From positions 1,488,001 through 1,552,000 of the forward strand of contig JAJKFH010002994.1 in assembly GCA_023333565.1 (NCBI GenBank): DNA of 64,000 bases, given 5' to 3'. Below are positions 1 through 12,700 of this stretch, piece by piece; within the stretch, counting starts at the first letter, position 1; each line of letters opens with the position of its first letter. The translations under genes and the position numbers were made by a program. Source of the DNA: Puffinus mauretanicus (Eukaryota > Chordata > Aves > Procellariiformes > Procellariidae). The notes beneath the pieces are model-generated. The model had not been told where the DNA came from. It saw only the letters and a program-made list of their open reading frames with translations, and made no database searches.

Positions 1-650
1 TTGTCCAGTTAAGTTTGGAGAATTTCCAGGGGTGGATATTTCACAGCCTGTATAAGCTGTTGTAAGGCCTATTTTTTTTTTTCTTAAAATTATGTGAAAC
101 TACTTCAGGAAGCCCTTGACCCAGTTTGCTATGCCACTGATAGACAGTGTGATACCACACAGCCAGGAATCAGAAGGAATCAGCACCCAAAATAAATCAA
201 AGAGCTGTGGGACCATGCTATTGAATACAAAACCTCAGGCTTGCAAGTGTAATGTCTACTTTACAAGATAAATTCATTGCTTCCTTGTTCTGCTGAAATT
301 ACTGTAAGATAACAATAATATGCTAAACCAGTAACACTTAGGCATAAGCTTACAGTAATTAGATACAATCTCTCTTGTATAAGGAGAGGAAATTACAGCG
401 TGCAATCACAATTTGTTCTCCTGACCTGAGAATCAAGTTCTCTTACTTCCTTAAGGAAGAAATTACAAGGAAGAAATACTTGCTTCTTGTTGTACCTGCT
501 CATTCATTTTGACGTAAAACATTAACAACAGATTATTTCAGAGGTTAAGAAAAAATAAAATTCAGGTTTGAACTTACTAAGCAAAACTGAAGTTATTCAA
601 TGCCTAAATTAATTATTTCACAACTACTTGTTTTTGTGGAGAGTACGTAC

Positions 651-786
651 CAAACAGGGCAAGATGATCATATCTGTATCCACTGCTTTTGAACTCTGCT
701 CCTCCAGCCTCAAACGCTTGCTGGGTTGCCATTTCTGAGCCAGTGTTCGGATCCTCTCATCTGTTGTAATTACATCGCCATCAAAC
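651..786 (-). CDS. ZZEF1: ZZEF1 exon 47, last in window (aa 2521-2566)
   Basis: Encodes FDGDVITTDERIRTLAQKWQ, PSKRLRLEEQSSKAVDTDMI and ILPCL. Acceptor TTTAAG, donor GTACGT; 136 nt, ends in phase 0. The next exon is left of base 1. Confidence 0.95.
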
Positions 787-3700
787 CTTAAAAGAGGCAA
801 AAGACAAAAAAATACACAAATGTGTTTTGAAAGTAATGCAAACTAAATCAGTGCAATTGAATGCAAATTAATCTTCCCACCTTCTGTTTTAGAAAGATTC
901 ATTAAATTCTGCCTATTTTTAATCATATTATGCTAACTAGCTTCCCTGTTCTAACAAGTCAAAGGTTTTACATGTTATAAAATTGCTCATCTCTATGAGA
1001 ACATGGTGGCTCCCCGACATGCTTTGATTACTAGAAGCCACATGTAAGCTCTCCATTCTTCCTCAGTTCGGATAATTTAGACACATAGTAGATCTTCATA
1101 TGGGAGTTATCATATTGAAAAGAACATGCAACATATTTCAGAAGATGGTGACTCGTTTACGTAAATACCACTTAGTAGGAGTTTATTTCCTCTAATAATA
1201 ATGAGAAAACCAAATCATATATCCTTGGAACAATTTCTATTCGGCACCTATTAGATTTTAGGTTACCACCCACATCTAGTAACTGTTCTTCTGCTGGACC
1301 CAGCCTTTTACATACCTCTTTTGAACTTCCAGGAAAAAAGAATCTGTTCTTTTCATTTGCAACTCATACATGGCTCGAAGAATATGGAGAGGTGCATTAA
1401 GTGCATCATGTGTCATCTGAGCAAGGAGGAGGAAACAAAAAAAAAAGAAAAAAAAAAGATGGAAAAAGAAAGGAAAAAGAAAGATGAGTTTCTTTAAGGA
1501 TGACCTAGGTATTATTTTCCCACATATCATATCGGTAGAGAATTAATGAACTTAATATCTAGATTAGTAAAAATGAAAAGTAATTTAGCAAAAAGCTTTA
1601 TAATGATTTTGTAGTGTTCATTACTATAGTTCTACTTTATTTCCTTTAGATAATGGTACATTGAAATCATAGACCCATATTCTGTAAATTTAGAACAAAA
1701 ACAGCCATATAAACTACCAAATATTTTATGCAACTAGCATAAAATAGCAACTAGCACAGTAACTTCAAAGGAGGTAAAATTAAGTTTAAGTACCAAGAAG
1801 CATATTTTGGTGGCTTCATCCAAACCCTCCAAAGGATCAAGTTTGTTCTGCTCTAAATCAACAGGACCAACAATGGGTTGCTCCACATCTTGATCTTGTT
1901 CCCTTTCTTCCAGTTCAGTATCCTCCCGTTCAGCCAGGGAACTGATCTCTTTCTTCGATGAATACAGCATTATTGACAAAATCTACACAGAAAAAAGGCA
2001 GCATGTGGTGTGACAGCTGTAGATATTATTAGAGTATCTGCAATCAGCATTTTATAAGAACATTATAAGACTTGGACAGTGGTTAACGCATCCTACTCTA
2101 AAGAGAAGCAGCACCTAAAAAAAAAAAACCAAACCAACACCCAAAACACAAAACCAAACCATTTCCCACTTCACAAATGAGTTACACCTTCCAGGCTGCT
2201 ACAAAGACAATTTAAGTCATTAGCTGAAAGTGTAAAAACTTGAGAAAATAATTATTTAACCATTTCAGTACATCAAAGGTTTGAGGATTCTTAGACAAGA
2301 ACAGAGCAGAGGTGACTATCACCAAAAAGCCAGCGATGCCCCTACACCCTCTCCTCCTTTGAAAAGGTACCGTTGGCTTCAGCACAGCCAACAACACGAG
2401 TACTCGAAACAGGAAGAAAATAATGTTACACACTTCCTTGGTCCTCCAGTTTGTGTCAGCCTCAGTTCCGAGGATTAACACAGGCAGAGCTATGGCGAGA
2501 CATTTTAGTGCTCGGAGCAGAACGTTCATTTGGTATGATGCTGGCCAAAGGGGAGGAAGGTGGGACACCTCTCCGAGTCAGGGCTGGTTCTCTGGTCAGG
2601 AGGCAGCAAGATCCCACAGTTCGGATCTGATTCTGCAGTATTTTGAACCAAACACTTGGGGCAACTTTTCAGATGAATTCCAGGGCATTACTCTTTCTCT
2701 CTCTTATTGTTGCTACAGTCCTAAGTATGAATTAACACAATTCTTGCCTATGATAAAACACAACTAACGGTTGAACCACGCTTACCTTCCAGCAATTAAC
2801 AAACACTCAGAAAGAATGTGCCCACATGCATATTGATCTCCCCATATTGCACTATAGTAATAGCTTGTACATGTCAGTGAGTAATGCAAGTAATGTTTTT
2901 ATTCGAGATTAGTTACTATTTTTTAAATTGAAGAATGGAATTTTCAAGAACAGCCTAAATAAAATCCATAAAAGAAACTGAGTAGGTGATTAATGCCTCG
3001 TCTTGCAAATTTCTTTCAAACACAATCAGATTAATTAAAATCAGCTCCTGCTTTAACGAAGTTAGACTATTATCTACATAATTATGACGGACAGAGGAAG
3101 GCAGATTCAGGGATACAGTTAAGTGAACATTTTTATAAAGACTAATTAGAAATACTCTTGAGACTTTCTTCACAAAAGCGAAGTGCAGTGCCATAATCTT
3201 TCATGCCACTGTGCGAAGCCTGACTTTTTACAAAACATAACTTTTCTTACCTCCAAGTCTCTGAGAAGCCAGGTCTTACTGAAGCCAGTTCCTTTGCTAC
3301 ATTTCTTCACTAGAAGCTTGAGTAAACCAGACTGAAGAAAGGCAGCTTGGATCTCCTTAAAGCCATGAATCTACACACACAGACAGACACACACAAATAA
3401 ATAAAAAGGGAACAATGCATCACAATGCTTGCAAGGCCTTATCACACGGCCTCAGATAAATTTCCTGCCCCGATGAAAAGTTGGGAATCTTTTTCTTTCA
3501 TTTCCCTAAAAAAAACCCACTTCAAATACCTTAAGAGTATCATATATGACACACACACAGTAGTAATTGGATATCTGTTTTGCTCTGACAGTCCAAAAAA
3601 ATACAGATCCCCTCTTCAAATACTTCAGGAGTAAGAAAAGGGGCAAGTGAGCTTCACTCCATAAAGTGTTATCCCTATAAATTTCTTCTTCAGCTTTCAT

Positions 3701-6700
3701 GAATGGTCAGCCCGCACAGAGGAAAAGCGACCCAACTTTCAACTCAGACTCACAAATGCTATTTAAAGCCCAGCAACATTTTCAATCCCCTACAGACAGG
3801 GGATAGAAGGAGCCAGCTGTGAGAGAAATGAACTTGTGTTAGTTCCCCAACGTGCTTAGTCAATACCCAAGTTCTTGTACCGCAAGGTAGAATACGAACT
3901 TTTATTTATCTGTTATAGTCTACGTGTCAGGCAAAAGATACCTTAAGTGTTCTGTAAAGCCCCTTTAGAGCGAGCGACAAGACCCAAGTTGCTTCCACTG
4001 CCTCAGCATAGCTGCTGTCCATGCTGGTTTGCAGAAGGTGAGTGGATATGAGAACAAAGTGCTGGAGGTACTGTCTCAGCTGGGTCTGGGAATCACTGCC
4101 TTCTTGTCCACATTTCTGAATCAACTGATAGTCTTTCACTACAAGAGAGAAAAACCACAATTCACTAGGTTCATCTTCAAATGTTGTGAAATCATTTCTT
4201 ACCATAGATGCGAGCAGGCCGAGACACGAACACGATGCATACGTGAAGTACATTCTAATAACCACAGTCACATTAAAGAGACTGTTGAAGAACCACCTAT
4301 CTGCTTTGCTGTGGCAAAATTACACTCTTGTACTGAAATTATCTCAGACTTGTACTGAAATTATCTCAGATTCATTGAATAGTCAAGAAAATATTTCATT
4401 TTTCAGTGCAAGTTAAAAAACCCCTAGGTAACTTCTGACAACAGCTGATTGTCTGCACATATTTGCACATAAACAGTACAGCATACAAAGCAGCGCATGA
4501 TGTATTTTACAATTAAAATGGCGAAAATTCTGACCTGCAATTGATACGATGAAATAAATCTTGCTGATCTTACTGTTTAAAATGTCAAGGGTTTAAAAAA
4601 AAAAAAAAAAGGCAAAAAAAAGCTTTTCTATTCAAATCTTTCTTCAATATCAAAAAACAGTTTAGTCTGTTGATTTTTCCAACTGTCTTTTAAAGAACTT
4701 CAATAGTGAAATCTTAGGACAATCTTTGCTTTATTAACTTCACAATATTAGGTCATGTATGTCAAAGCTGAAAGCCCTCGCTCCTACAAATCCAACTGAT
4801 TTGTCAGATGTTAAAGGTTTAGCTTGACTAACTTTTAAACAAGGTGCAATACAGGAAGAAAATTCTCTCTGGTACAACAAATGGGACCCAGGAGGCAGCA
4901 TCTAGCTCTGGGTTTTTGTTGTTGTTTTTCTGGTGGTTTTTGTTGTTGGGTTTTTTAAATAGCCTTTAGACACCACAATAGCCAACACCCTCTACCAACG
5001 TGCCCTAGAATGGATTATTCTAAAATATCCAGACACATTTCCTGGAGTATACACTATTTCATGCTGTATAGCTCTTTTCACATTTTTGCCTCAAATTTTA
5101 GGGGTATCCAAACTGTTTTGAAAAGTTCTTCCAGACAGGAGGAAAACAGAGAAGATAGACTCCTGACATTTTATAAAGCACATGATTAAAGAAGTTAAGC
5201 CTGTCCTCATGGCATGCTTTTTTACAGGATCAGGAAATAACAGCCAACACAGCATAATTTCAGAATCAATCGATAATGGGTATGTTTGTGTTTGTTCTTA
5301 GTCTTCATTTACTAGTAGGTAGCACACCTTGCCCACAGCGGAAACAGGCACTTCATAAAAATGCAGAGGTTTTCTGGAGCAACAAAATGGACTATCCCAA
5401 GAATGTTCAGGGTCTGAGTACTTTTCCTTTATATAGCAGCACATAACTACACAGAGGCAGCACGTGCATTTTTAAAAATTTGCGGTTGTTTTAAAACATT
5501 GAGCACATGTCTAAGTGATAAGACACAAGCTCTAAGCAAATCTCAAAACAGAAACAACTGCTTAATCAAAGGCCTATTTCTGAGATTTCTCAATTAATAA
5601 AACAGTCAACAGTTTCCTAAATCCTTTTCTGAATAAAAATACATGTCAGAGTTTTAAAAAGAAAGTAAGTCTCCATAATCTTTACTGCAGAAGCTTCTCG
5701 ATTTGGTTTAACCTACGAGCAGAAAATCAGGCGACTTACTAATAAAGGAATTCAAACTCTGCAGACCTGCATCAAGTGGTCTAGTTAAAATATGCTTTTG
5801 GGTATCCATAAGAAACCGTAAGGAAATACTTCGCGATGCTTTGATAAAATAAAAATGTCACAGAACCTGTTTTTCTCTTTCGGGTTTTGATGTCTACTAC
5901 AACTGCCCTGTTTTTCTCTGTGAAATGCTTCAGGATGATCACGTTATGAGGCTCATTAGCATTATCCATGTACACAGAACGAGTCCCCATACACAGCACC
6001 TGAAATTGCAGCAAAAGTTTCAGTTATGGTTTGGAATACTTATTGGTAAATACACAGTCATCTTTTATATTGGTTACATTTGCTTATACTTGGTATTGTA
6101 TTTTTGAGCTGAAAAATCTGCTCACTGCCAGGTATTTACTGATTTTTAGAAAATGGCAGTTCCTTTCTATAAAAGAAATGCCTGCAACAAACAACTTAAT
6201 GCTACATAGGCAATATATCAGAGTTATGACTATCAAGAGCGAGATTGGTTTGTTTCACTTGTATAAAAAGCCCTTTTTGATACTCAGACATACTAAGCTG
6301 GTTTTCTCATGATAGTTATAAGTAGCACTCAAAGAAATACAAGGCAAAACCAGCTACATTATTCTTCATTAAATAAACATTAGTTGTGCGCAAGTGGAAA
6401 GATGTGAACTCTGACATACACCGTGTTTTGACAGTTTATAATGGATGTCCCCAATTGATGAAATCCATAGTGTTTAGAAATAGAAACCTAAAAGCTCTAA
6501 CCAATTTCGCTTCCTTTAGTATCAGTAGGCCACTTACCTCAGGAAACCCAACCAGCACCAATAAAGTGAAGATATTGGTGTGCTTTAGCTGGAAGGGCAG
6601 TTGCTTAACGCAATGGTCAGTGAAAGCAGCGATCACATTATGCCACTGCGCAGAAGAGTTCAAAGATCGAAGAATATCTGCCATGGAGCTTGCCCAGTCC

Positions 6701-9700
6701 AGACCTACACGACTGGAAAGCAAGAGCAGTCTGTATTAGGAGGGCTGACTACAGACTTACCTGAAACTATTTTTCCTCAAGACAGCGTATCACTGTTAAT
6801 CTGTCATAGCTACAGCTTTCAGATCATTATATAACTGTTCTTCCAAATATTTGAAGCTTTCATGTCAGCTGACACATGAATTCTGTTTTGTTTTTCATTA
6901 CTAGAGCATAAATACTACTTTCCTAAAGGGTTTACAGTCTCACATCAAAGTGTGCCTGAACATTGTCACCTTTAATTCCTACCTTTAGTTTAGAACTCAC
7001 AAGTGGTTTATTTCCCACGTACGTGACTACCTGCTGTCTCTCTGTGGACTACACAAATAATCCAGAGAGACTGGCCTCCTTGCTGTAAAGTTAGTCTTTG
7101 AGAAACTTCTTTCCCTCAGCTGATCCTCTGGATATTCCACCTTTAAATTTCATATGCTTTTCTATTTGTTTGTGAAGCTTCCCTGTAAAACATAGCTACA
7201 ATGAAAAATAACTGTCATATTTAACAGGAATGACATTAATCTTCGAATGCTTGAGAGCTTTCTCAAGATTTTCAAAATCGAATCTCTGACCTGCCCCTCC
7301 TTGCTGTTTCCAGTGCAATTTTACTGCACAAAAATCTCTCTCTCTAATACTCTTACATAAAAGGGCCAGATCCAGAACGCAGCACTGGTGGTAGTTACCA
7401 CATGACACACTCTCCACCCTTCCCAAGTTACGCAAGAGATACGTAACTCAACGGGAGAGAACTAATGTCATACAAAAAAATATAGGACTGTATTCTGGTT
7501 TTCCTCGAAGCTTCCAAACCTTACTTCTTCCACTATACCATGCTATATAGGTAAGCACAGGAAATTAAGCCACTCTTCGACAGACAGCCTTCTTTTGGAA
7601 GGAAATCGAGATTCTCACTGCAACAAGGGCTGCAGATGCTAAACCATTCCCATGATCAGGGAGCAGGTTTAACCGACTTTCTGAGGCACACATAAAAGAA
7701 AATTGGTATTAGTCATCAGAGAGTAACTAATAGGTTTAAATTAAAAAGCACCTGTCTAAACACACAGCTCCCAGACTGAACAGAAGATGAGTTGTCTTCC
7801 AGCCTTCTGGCACTGTAGACCCATCTCCCGCAGCAAACAAATTATGTTTGGCTGAAAGGACTTTAGCCACTGCAGCATCCACTTCTGCAGGCATAAGTCT
7901 CAGGATTAATTGGCCCAGAAGTCCCAATGTTAAATGATAAGTTTCATTTAGGTGGCCAGCGTTTGAGATTACAACCTGAAACATCAGTGGAAGTATTTGT
8001 TCCAGGTTAATGAAAGACATTGTGGAGCCCTATGGAAAAAGAAAAATCTCAGTAAGGCAGGGAAAGAAAACAAGGCTTTCAGTCAAAGTCATAGCACATA
8101 CAAAAGCTTCTATTCTAATGCTCTTTCAAATGGGACAAAAGGAAACGAGAAACTAGGTTCCTACTTCTGTTGTTGACTAGTTAAACTGACCTGACACATA
8201 AACCTAAGTTGATGGTTTAAGCTTTGCAGCTGTTGAACAGTTAGGATAGACTGCTTTATAGATAAATTAAAATTCCCCTTCCTCTCCCCCCCACCCAGGA
8301 ACAAGCCCTTACATTCCTTAGTAATGTGAAATGTCCTAAGACATTCTGGTTCGCATTTTATAACGTGTAAGCAACCAGAGCCCATCTCCCACATTTAATT
8401 CGCTATGAATTTTATTCATGTTATTTGTGAATAACCTAGAAAACTACACAGATTGAAAGTAAAAAGAACTAACTGATTTGAAAGGTGGTAACATAGCTGC
8501 CAGCAATCCTAGAATCCTCTTCTGAGAGCATTCAGCAAAAACTTGTTCCTGGCTAGGTATTAAAACCTTCTCTGCTTGCTTCTGGGCTGAATCCTCCAAG
8601 AGGTAGTCATCTGCTTTTTAAATTAAAACAAAAGAAGAAAATCCCCAAAATGACATTAAAAATAAAATAAATAAGTGATAGCTTAGTTTTTATAATTACA
8701 ATTTAAGGATAAAAACCCTTTTTAAAAAATTTTATTAAAATTTGAAAAGCAGGTCTTTATAAAAGTGTATAAAAGATAGTAGGTAAAGAGTTTACACCAT
8801 CTAGTTAAATACATAAAGGACAGTACTATGGACAGATCCATTTTACTATCATAATTCTAACAATACTAGTCATTAATAGAGTACGAAACTCAACTTCTGG
8901 TTCCAAGTGTGTAAGAATACACAAGTATTGTGTTAGACCAATAGGAACCATAATCTCCACACATGGGTATGTATCGGTAGAATTCTACTCCTATTTCTAG
9001 AATCCTTTAAACCGATTGCAAGGTAGCGGTTGCTCAAAGCAGTACGCTTGGCAGGTTTTTACAAAGTAGACAGCTCGCTTGCATTCAAGATATTTGCAAA
9101 TACTCAAAAACGGGTTAGGAACAAAAATACAGCTGTTTGCTTTGCATATGAATGGATATTTCTGTGACAGGAAAAACGAGAAATAATCTTTCACCTGTTG
9201 GAGAAACATTATCATCCACAGACAAGTCTGACTCTTGTCTCAAAACAGCTTTCGTTGCAAAGACAGCTTTGCTTTCACTTCCTTGTTTTCCTACTTTATC
9301 TTCTGCAGGAGACTGGGTTTCATTGCGAGCATCTCCCTTCCCCTAAAAATAAAACAAAGACAGTAAAAGATTAAAACAAAATTTAATACCTGCAGAAACA
9401 GCCATGGAAAGAAGCTGCCAGTCATCTGCATTTGACAAATATTTTTCCTCAAATATCAAAACCTTTTATTGGTTAAGAATTTCTTAATGTATACACATCT
9501 TAAGATTCCATACAGTGAAAATACATTTTTCTATTTTATTCGTATCTCTATGCATAAAATTATTACACTGTAATAGTTTTATACACTGTATAAAACTGTA
9601 GGAAACTTGTTCTCCTACCTAAACAGTGCTAACAACTAGGGGAAACGACAACCTTTTCAGAAAGAACATCTTTTGCCCCTTCCCTCCAACGCTTTTGTTG

Positions 9701-12700
9701 TTGCCTGCAAGAACATAAGGTGATGCCTTCGTTTTTGATCAGCTGGATCTAATAAAAAAAATGTACCAACCACCAACTGTTCCCTTGCCCCCCAACTTTT
9801 ACCTACAAAAGAAATCATTACTATCCATTATTTCAGTTACATATCCAGAATAGGATGTTTAAGCTTCTGAAGAACACACATCTAATTGATATCAGGGGTT
9901 CTGTAAATAACAGGTACTTACATTACAATGCATAAAAGAGCCTGCACTTGGTTTCTCATCTCTTCCCTTCACTGCTTTATCACCAGTATGACTTTTTGGA
10001 GCACCATCTGTGGGAGGACTGACTGAAACAGTGTCGTTCTCTGAGAAGGATTCACCTTCTGGTAACATGCAGAGGAGAGCTAAATTTTTCAGACCTGAAA
10101 GCAAGAAAGTTACAAAAGCTATTTAGCTGTGGAGTGGCAAGATAGGCAAAAAGCAGAACTGAAACACTTTGAAAGAGAACTGCAAACTTCCCCTCACACA
10201 CTTCTTTTGAATATCAACTCCACCAAAAAGATGTCCTCCGTCACGTTTACTTAACTATGTAGTTCCATTAAATAATAGTGATGAACAGGTGGTGACTTTT
10301 CCACCTCACAAACATACCATCAGGGTAGAAGTCTTAATTAATTTAAGAAAGTGTTAGAGATACCTCCCAACAGTGTAAATTATGAAAAGTAAATAAAATT
10401 TGTCTTAGTTTTTAATCTTCTGATCACTTAGATTTATCTATACAATAAAACTGTATGTTAAAAACAAATGGATTAAATAATGAGTATGCATAAGTATTTG
10501 GTGGTGGTGGTGGTGGTATTTCAACTGTACTACCAGAAAACTTATTTGAACTTGAGTCTAGAATTTTTGATACATTCAACATAGGTCTCTATTGTATCAC
10601 CCTATTTTCTGTAGTAGGTCTTAGTTCACAGAAATCCTCATTTCCAGACAAATGGACATCATTCTCAGAAACTTATCTCATACCACAAATAAGGTTCAAA
10701 TATTCTTGCCATGACATGCAGAACGAAAAACATTTTCCACCAAGTTATTTGCTTTCCTTCAAGCCCTTCAGTTGTCAGTAACACTGTCTGTTAGTAACAG
10801 AATGTGAAGCTATATTGATCCCTTTACAACATCTAAGATGGAAAAAAACACAACCAAAGAGTTGCCAAGTTGTCTTCAATATTTATGTAAGCATAAAATT
10901 AATTTTCTCAAGCACCCTGTTTTCCATGTTCCAGTGACCCTGAACACCACTTGTTCTACATTTGCTTTCTACATAAACAGTTATGCTCAGTGAAGTACAC
11001 AGCAGCTTCCCCTTCCTTTGGAAACTTCAAAGTGAGTAATCACAGACTCTTCTGACACTTGCTAGAAACCACTGTTTCAGTGAAGGAGGAGCTGACTCAC
11101 CTTTTCCGTGCTGTGCTTTCATCAGGCAGTCTCCGATGAGCTGTATGCACTGATGTTGCAGAACTCTGGCATGACTGAGGACCTGTGAATCTAGTTTCTC
11201 TCCTTCTACTTCCTCCCCATTTGCCAGATCTGCACTGTAGAGAGTCAAAGCTGCAAACAACAGCCAGGAATAATTGTGGACATATGGCTGGATGAGCCTC
11301 TGTCGGTCACTGATGCGAATAGTCACCATCGGATACACTGTGATGCTGTGAGTGGGCAAGTGACTGAAAGAAGAAGGTACATAATTTTGAAATGCAGCCA
11401 CTTTCTTGCTAACCAATGTAGTCAGTAACACACGACACCTTTACAGGAAGGTATGAAAACCTCAACACTCTCCAGCGTTTCAAACTGTAGGCCTTCAAGT
11501 GCTGTAAACTGTCGGAGCCTCACTGACTTCTGTAGCGCTCATTTAACAGAACCTGAACTGTCACGAGAGCTCCTGCTCTAGAAATGAAATTTTTTAAGAT
11601 CTTTGGTGTCAAGCACTGAAACCTATGTTGTCTAACCACAGCACTGTTCATTTCTTCCATCTATCGTTCAGGGTTGATAACTCTCCTTCTGCAACTTTCA
11701 CAGCCATGGCTAGAAAACAACTGCTACCAAGTTACTTCAGAGGTTGGGGCAGGTTTCCGAACTGCAGAAATTTTTGCTGAACTGGTCCTGTATTTGTTAT
11801 GTTTCCCTGAAGGACACCAACTAGATGTTCTGATGTCAGACGCAACCTTCTAGGAAGCGACATGAGAATGACTGACTGTACTCAGTTGCTAATTATCGCT
11901 TTTCTGCCAAGTGAGGTAGGGGAACAAAATCAGGTATTTAATACCTGTCAGAGTATTTCTTTGCAGAATAGCATCCATAGCAAAGGTCAAAGTCATCACA
12001 CACGTTGCAGTTCATTCTCCGACCTATGATAACTCCTTGGCAGTGATCACAGGCATACTCCATGTTAACCATTTCATGGTCATCCTCATGTCCTTCGGGT
12101 TTAACTCCACCTGTAAAGAAATATTTTAAGATTTCCCTGTAAATCCTTTTTGATAAAGGATCTTTCTTAATTTCGAGTTCGTGTTCAGATTAGGAAAAGA
12201 AAAGCTTAACATTTCTAAAATACCCAGAAGAAAAGTCTTTTACCTTATTTTATGTGTAATTTAGAAGACACTATTTTGCCTTCAAATATAGGGTTTGGGG
12301 TTTTTTTTTTAATGATTCTTACCAAGAAAACAAGTTTTACACAGATCCATGTCATTGCATTGCAGACAGCGGTAGCGATGCCATGGTGCAATTTCATCAC
12401 AGCCATCACAGGATATGTCCACATTTAACAGGTCACAGTAACGAGCAACAAACATGTGCATCTAGAGCAATAAATGGACATAATTTACTTGAGTATTATT
12501 TTCTGACTTTGAGAAAGCTGTTTTTTAGACAGAAAGCAGAACACTTCCCCTGCCAAAAAGGATGGGGATCTTTTCACCATTTTAGACTTTTGAAGGTCTA
12601 CAGAGAGCCAGGGATCCAACTCATGAAAAATCAGTTTAAGTCAGATTCCTTTCTCTCCTTTTACGCTTTTAAAAGTCTCCTAATTACCCCTTCTGCAGAT

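Noticed and set aside
1655..1680. Weak resemblance to a reverse CR1 end (AATCATAGACCC)
   Set aside because: Too short and lacking the flanking CR1 tail; not distinguishable from chance.
3371..3941. Possible U12-type intron (donor GTATCTTTT after exon 43)
   Set aside because: One mismatch to the U12 donor, and there is no TCCTTAAC-type branch site near the TG-rich acceptor.
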